The position numbers and the translations under genes are program-made. Source: Verrucomicrobiales bacterium (lineage in GTDB: Bacteria; Verrucomicrobiota; Verrucomicrobiia; Limisphaerales; UBA11320). From it: 47,981 nt of DNA. The notes beneath the pieces are model-generated. The model was not told where the DNA came from. It worked only from the letters and a program-made list of their open reading frames with translations, and did not search any database. This document shows, one piece after another, positions 43,746 through 47,981 of the stretch; positions within the stretch are counted from its first letter, which is position 1; every line of letters starts with the position of its first letter. The stretch lies in contig JAEUHE010000146.1 of the NCBI GenBank assembly GCA_016793885.1, forward strand, positions 1-47,981. The letters run 5' to 3'.

Positions 43746-43823
43746 TCTCGGGGTGACGCCAGTGCTGCCCTACCCCGACACCCTCCCAGGACGTATTTGT
43801 CGTAGGCTCCGTTGAGGAGACCA

Positions 43824-45665
43824 CTAGTTTGCGCCGCTGACGGCTGCCGGTTCCTTCGCCTTGGGCTTGGGCTCCTTCGGTGTGCTGACGGGATCCAGCG
43901 GGGGAACCGCGATATCATAATAGCCAATGAACATCTCGTCGGTCGTCTGCTCGCCGAAAACCACCCATTGCTTGGGATCGGGATTGGCCGGGTTGCCGAT
44001 CGAGTTGTCAAATGTTCCTGAGCAAACGAGTTGGGCGCCGGCAGGGACCGAAATAGGCTCCTTAAGCTTGTAGAGCGACTGCCAGGCGAAATCCCAGCGG
44101 GGCACGGAGAGCAGAGTCTCTGACTTGCCATCGGGGTAGATCAGCTCGTATTTGAAGGAAGCTCCACGGACGTGCATGTGGGGGCTCAAGTTGTGGAGGA
44201 CCGCCGGCTTGCGAAACTTGTAGCTGGCTTTTGCTGGATAATCCCGAGCCCCCGGTGGAATGCCTAGGTCTTGCTGGGTGACGGCCCTGGTTCGAAGCTC
44301 ATATTGAGGTTTCTCCTTGGAGAGATACAGGCCGAGTTGGGTGAGATCACGCTCCTCCTTGCCGGCGGCCGCGTAGTGCATCTGGAAAACGAATTTGGTT
44401 CCTTTGGGCAGAAACTTGGCCGTGCCCTCCGGGAAAGGAACCGGCTCGGCTCCCGGAACAAATCCGGCGAAATAGCCCGCCGTCCCTGCATTTTGACGGG
44501 GTTCGATGGACTTCAGCGCTTCTGGATATTTCACGAAAATCAACGCATGATGCAGCACTTTGGAATTCCCCGGCTTGATTGACGTGGCTTTCACCCAAGA
44601 ATCCTCGGCAAGCGGCGAATCGATGACGAAGTATTGATAGGGAATGACACCGGTCGCGGGTACCACAAATTCCTTCGGCATGGAAACCACCACATCGGGC
44701 TTGCCCAGCGGCCATTCGGCAGGAGTCGGTGGCTGGTGAGTGGCCAGCGGATCCTCTCCCTCTCCGCGTGGCGATCCCTGAGCAATCCAACCCAGAAGGG
44801 TTTGCGTCTCCTCAACGCTGAGGAACCTCGGGTTAGCAAAGTGTCCGACCTGAGGATCGGCGGGCCATGGGGGCATCCGCTGCTCCAAGAGGACTTCCCG
44901 GATCATGGCTGACCAGCCCTTGACCTTCTCGTAGTTGGGCATGGTAAAGGGGCCGATGTTTCCGGGACTGTGACAGCTTACGCAGCTCTTCTGCAGGATG
45001 GGAGCCACGTCTTTGGTATAAGTGATCGAGGCTTTTTCGGCCGGGGCGGGATAGGTGATGGCGCAGCCTCGAACTTCAGTTTCCGGATGGGTCACCGGCT
45101 TGTCGGCCAGGCATTCGCGGAGGGCGTCGGCCAGCGGCGTCTTCTCGGCTTTCGGTTTTTGCGTCCCATAGCCCAGCCGGTCATCGATTTGTCCGCGATA
45201 CACGACTTTCCAAGTCTTGGTATCGATCGCGATCGCCTCAGCAGTACGATGGATGTTCAGGTTCTTCGAGACCCATTGGCCCCGGTCGAGAAGAATCGGG
45301 AAATCGATGCTGAACTCGGTTGCCTCTTTCTGCACCGCCGCCCGGTCGTCCTGCGGATTTGAGTTGAGGATCCAAAATTCTACCCCCTGGCTGGAGAACT
45401 CCTTCTCCAGTTCGTTGAGGGTGCCAATGCTTTGGCGCACGATGGGACAGCCGTTTCCTCCTACAAACAGCACCACCAACCGGGCCTGCTTCTGACGGTA
45501 GAGCTCTCGGGATGTGCCGGTGTGGTCGATCAGATGAAAATTGTCGACCTTCCCCGGCGAGGTCAAATCGCGCGCCCCCTGCAGGTTCGTAGCGAGTGAT
45601 ATCCCCAGGCACACTCCGGAGAGCAGGCGGGGATTCAAGGGAAAGAGTGTTCTGATTGTCATCAT
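43824..45665 (-). CDS. redoxin - cytochrome c - copper monooxygenase-like fusion protein
   Basis: This codes for a 613-residue exported protein (signal peptide about 1-31). Residues about 35-190 are a thioredoxin/AhpC-TSA-like redoxin with a single active-site Cys73 (GGNGCPIVRQ; the second Cys of a CXXC is absent). About 212-330 is a haem-binding segment with CVSCH at 228-232 and a MPPWP (distal Met) motif. About 335-600 resembles the copper type II monooxygenase (PHM/DBM-like) domain, with LHHALIFVK, FQMHY and SPHMHVRG copper-ligand-like histidines and the C-terminal QLVCSGTFDNS. It probably acts in the periplasm in electron transfer and oxidation of an unknown substrate. It is monocistronic, convergent with the Nif3 gene. 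Confidence 0.85.
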   Translation of the reverse strand: MMTIRTLFPLNPRLLSGVCLGISLATNLQGARDLTSPGKVDNFHLIDHTGTSRELYRQKQARLVVLFVGGNGCPIVRQSIGTLNELEKEFSSQGVEFWILNSNPQDDRAAVQKEATEFSIDFPILLDRGQWVSKNLNIHRTAEAIAIDTKTWKVVYRGQIDDRLGYGTQKPKAEKTPLADALRECLADKPVTHPETEVRGCAITYPAPAEKASITYTKDVAPILQKSCVSCHSPGNIGPFTMPNYEKVKGWSAMIREVLLEQRMPPWPADPQVGHFANPRFLSVEETQTLLGWIAQGSPRGEGEDPLATHQPPTPAEWPLGKPDVVVSMPKEFVVPATGVIPYQYFVIDSPLAEDSWVKATSIKPGNSKVLHHALIFVKYPEALKSIEPRQNAGTAGYFAGFVPGAEPVPFPEGTAKFLPKGTKFVFQMHYAAAGKEERDLTQLGLYLSKEKPQYELRTRAVTQQDLGIPPGARDYPAKASYKFRKPAVLHNLSPHMHVRGASFKYELIYPDGKSETLLSVPRWDFAWQSLYKLKEPISVPAGAQLVCSGTFDNSIGNPANPDPKQWVVFGEQTTDEMFIGYYDIAVPPLDPVSTPKEPKPKAKEPAAVSGAN

Positions 45666-45910
45666 AGCTCGTAGAAGATTCTTCGTCAGAATCCGCTTAA
45701 TCTATAGGCGGGATTGAGTGGTTTGGCGAGGGGGAATTAGCCAGGCGAGTTCACCTGATGTTTTCACGGCCGCCATCGGATCCTCACCCGACAGGGCTAG
45801 TTTCCTCTCGACGCGGGTAACTGGGACGCCTTTCGGATCGGGTGGTTAAGTTGGCACGAGATTCCAACACCCCCCATTCCGAAGGGTTTCCGCCGCCCCC
45901 GGGTCGGGAG

Positions 45911-47956
45911 CTAGGCTTCTCCTATCTTCCGCTTCAGATTTGAGTGGAAATTACCCAAGGGAAACTCGTCATTCTCAACCAACCCGATCCATTTGGCAGG
46001 GTCCGCCTCGTTGTCGATCAATCGTCCCTCTCGCTTCCAACGGGAAGCCACGTTGGGCCGAACATATTTTGTGATCAGGTCATGGGCTTCGATCCAGAAC
46101 GTCAGCTTCGAGCAGGTGGCGCCTAATCGGTAGAGCGAGGCGATCTCACGCCGGAGTTCTTCGATTGACGACGGTAGTTGTTCCCAGGCAATGCGCAGGG
46201 TGTTGTCGCACCATTGCAGGACGTCCTTTTCATGAAGAAATGCGAAGAGAAGCTGTCCGGCCAGGCCGTCGTAATTCTTGATCCGGCTACCGACGATGGG
46301 GAATCGGAACAGGCGGTCCAGCAGGATGGCGTAGGGAACGTACTCCGCGAAATGGAATCCCTCCTTGGCCAGGTGGTGCGCTTCGCTGAAGCTGCGAAGA
46401 TCGACCCGCAGTTCCTCCAGGGCATACATCCAGAAGGGAGCGCGCTGGCGGATCATGAACGGGTCGAAGGGCAACTCCCCCAGACTGTGCGAACGATCAT
46501 GGATCAGGTCCCAAAGGGCGACCGTATCCTCCAGGGTAGGCAGGGAACTGAGCAGGCATTCGAGATTGGGTGGGGTCGGCAGGCTGACGGCTTCGATCGC
46601 GTGCTTCGCATAACGCTGCAGCCGCAGCGCTTCTCGGTCGCAAAAGATTGTGGCGAAGTGGTTTGAGCTCTTGCCGGCGACTGCGATGGTTTCCGGGAAA
46701 AGGACGGCGCACTCGCTCTGATATCCTCGGGTGTGATCCACTAGGTGTCCGGGCGCGAATTTCGCGTTGGGATAACGCTCGCGCTCCAGCCGGGCCAGCC
46801 AGTCGGGCCAGGGCATTCGCATGATCAACGTCTCAAAGCGTGTCTGCAGCGAGGCATTCGGTGTGTACAGCGGGAAAAGCACGAAATGCTCAATCTGGTC
46901 TTGGCGATGCCGTTCGGGATGGAAGGCCGACAGCGATTTCTGGAAGTCGGGTTTGCGGTATCCTTCGGAGCGCCAGCGGTCCAGATCCTCGCGCAATTGT
47001 TCGAGGTATTCCTTTTGATGTGGGAAAAACTGGGCCAACTCGGGGAGGTGACCAAGGATCTGCTCGGTGAGCTTGCCGGCTGTTTCGTGGAATGAGGCGG
47101 GCACGCTTCCATCGGGCTGTTGCAGCAGACTCAGCCCATTCACGCTTTCGCGCATGGACTTCCAATGACCGGATCTCGCGGCTTCGCTGGGGGGCTTGGG
47201 CAAATTATTGCGTTGGAACCGGGGGACGGCCAGCCACTGGAAGCAATTCAGCCAGAGTGCTTGATGATTGGGATCGGTCAGATAGTCATCGCCGAACAGC
47301 AGAGAGTCGGTCACCAGGAGCACTCGGCCGTCCTCAGCCTGGCTAGCTCCCAAAAGTCCCGCCCGGGCCGGATGGGCTTGGGCCGACGCCTGGAGAACGA
47401 TTTCCGCGGAACCCGAGACAGTAATATACCCAGCCTGATAAAAGCAGACGGTGCTCACTCCCGTGGTCAGCGACCGACTCAAAGGAGAGCCGGAGGCCTC
47501 GCTCAAAACCCAGGTGGGATTGCGGTTGGCGCAACGAACGCGGTCCAACACCGTGCCATTCCGAATCGTCAGGCCAAAGGGCTCGAGCAGCTCGTTGAGA
47601 TTATCCCCGTACTTGTCATGTTCATATTCCGTGATCACCAGCAAAGCCCCGCCGCGCCTGACAAAGTCCTGAATATCTCGGATCTCTTCGGGGCTCAGTC
47701 GCGGCGAGTTTTGGCTGACGGTTCTCTCCCAGCGCGGGTCGCAGGGATGGACCAGAGCCAGAATGTCGACTCCCTCCAGTCGATCCCTCGTCAGGGCGTG
47801 ATGGAGATTTCTCTCCACCAGGAAGCCTCGCTCCTTCAGAAGTCCGGCTGCGGCCTGGTAGGAAGAGTATTCCGGGTAGTCCGGGCTGATCTCGATGGCC
47901 TTCTCGCGCGAAGTCGACCAGCTCTCATTGTGGGTCTCATCAAAGAGAACCTTCAC
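45911..47956 (-). CDS. GATase/ThuA-like plus DUF6421-like fusion protein
   Basis: This codes for 681 residues from GTG 47956, 25 bases from the window edge. The first 240 residues (MKVLFDETHNESW, VDILALVHPCDPRW, GGALLVITEYEHDKYGDNL, DGRVLLVTDSLLFGDDYL) form a class I glutamine amidotransferase/ThuA or DUF4350-like fold; no nucleophilic Cys is evident. The remaining part (HPERHRQDQIEHFVLFPLYT, FETLIMRMPWPDWLARLERE, SECAVLFPETIAVAG, ...) resembles the uncharacterised DUF6421 family of actinobacteria, from memory. The fusion is unusual and its function is unknown. No transmembrane segment or signal peptide is seen. No further gene in the window shares its operon. Confidence 0.65.
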   Translation of the reverse strand: MKVLFDETHNESWSTSREKAIEISPDYPEYSSYQAAAGLLKERGFLVERNLHHALTRDRLEGVDILALVHPCDPRWERTVSQNSPRLSPEEIRDIQDFVRRGGALLVITEYEHDKYGDNLNELLEPFGLTIRNGTVLDRVRCANRNPTWVLSEASGSPLSRSLTTGVSTVCFYQAGYITVSGSAEIVLQASAQAHPARAGLLGASQAEDGRVLLVTDSLLFGDDYLTDPNHQALWLNCFQWLAVPRFQRNNLPKPPSEAARSGHWKSMRESVNGLSLLQQPDGSVPASFHETAGKLTEQILGHLPELAQFFPHQKEYLEQLREDLDRWRSEGYRKPDFQKSLSAFHPERHRQDQIEHFVLFPLYTPNASLQTRFETLIMRMPWPDWLARLERERYPNAKFAPGHLVDHTRGYQSECAVLFPETIAVAGKSSNHFATIFCDREALRLQRYAKHAIEAVSLPTPPNLECLLSSLPTLEDTVALWDLIHDRSHSLGELPFDPFMIRQRAPFWMYALEELRVDLRSFSEAHHLAKEGFHFAEYVPYAILLDRLFRFPIVGSRIKNYDGLAGQLLFAFLHEKDVLQWCDNTLRIAWEQLPSSIEELRREIASLYRLGATCSKLTFWIEAHDLITKYVRPNVASRWKREGRLIDNEADPAKWIGLVENDEFPLGNFHSNLKRKIGEA

Positions 47957-47981
47957 CCGGCGAAGCTTTGAGTCGCCATTC

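Overview
The window looks like chromosomal DNA of a Gram-negative member of the Planctomycetota-Verrucomicrobiota-Chlamydiota group, most likely a Verrucomicrobiota related to Pedosphaera/Limisphaerales. The evidence is lipid A and LPS core genes (lpxK, lpxL-like, waaF-like), two type II pseudopilin-like proteins with a methylation motif and an H-X9-DG-type C-terminus, a PEP-CTERM protein, a DUF5069 protein, a very large Reg_prop/Y_Y_Y sensor kinase, and secreted multidomain proteins. This assignment is inference; no rRNA gene is present.

Region 1 (1-2872) is unlike the rest. It is an accessory array of toxin C-terminal tips without bodies, alternating with immunity-like genes: immunity, tip 1 (GPHTQLGTK type, frameshifted), immunity 1 (frameshifted), tip 2 (PD-(D/E)XK nuclease-like), immunity 2, tip 3 (ADP-ribosyltransferase-like, two nonsense codons and one frameshift), immunity 3 joined by an ATGA overlap, then an immunity-like fragment. 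It reads as a decaying reservoir of orphan polymorphic-toxin cassettes whose parent toxin gene should lie to the left. It ends near a tRNA-Ile(CAU) gene at 3211-3286.

Region 2 (3287-8546) holds a DUF5069 gene, a secreted subtilisin/kexin-like protease, rpoZ and smpB. It also contains three kinds of palindromic intergenic repeat: two share a 13-base arm, and one 27-base arm overlaps the smpB stop codon.

Region 3 (8547-16776) is a complete branched-chain amino acid ABC importer operon (livKHMGF), a convergent pseudopilin gene, a VOC protein, and clpP-clpX with a clear terminator.

Region 4 (16918-25121) is a minus-strand operon of a zinc metallopeptidase, an iron/thiamine-type binding protein, its ATPase and an SDR, with no permease. 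It is followed by a second pseudopilin, a small membrane-anchored unknown, and a secreted Calx-beta protein with duplicated LamG-like halves.

Region 5 (25322-33850) has a sensor kinase/response regulator pair divergent from the fatty acid synthesis cluster fabD-fabG-acpP-fabF. A strong hairpin lies between acpP and fabF. Then come thiD and a 58-residue zinc-ribbon protein.

Region 6 (33852-43745) has the overlapping minus-strand operon lpxK - lpxL-like - waaF-like - isocitrate lyase/PEP mutase family gene, a PEP-CTERM gene, and a plus-strand run of dUTPase, hpt, moaD, moaE, cupin, Nudix and Nif3-family genes.

Region 7 (43824-end) has two large minus-strand genes: a redoxin/cytochrome c/copper monooxygenase-like fusion, and a protein joining a GATase/ThuA-like N-terminus to a DUF6421-like C-terminus.
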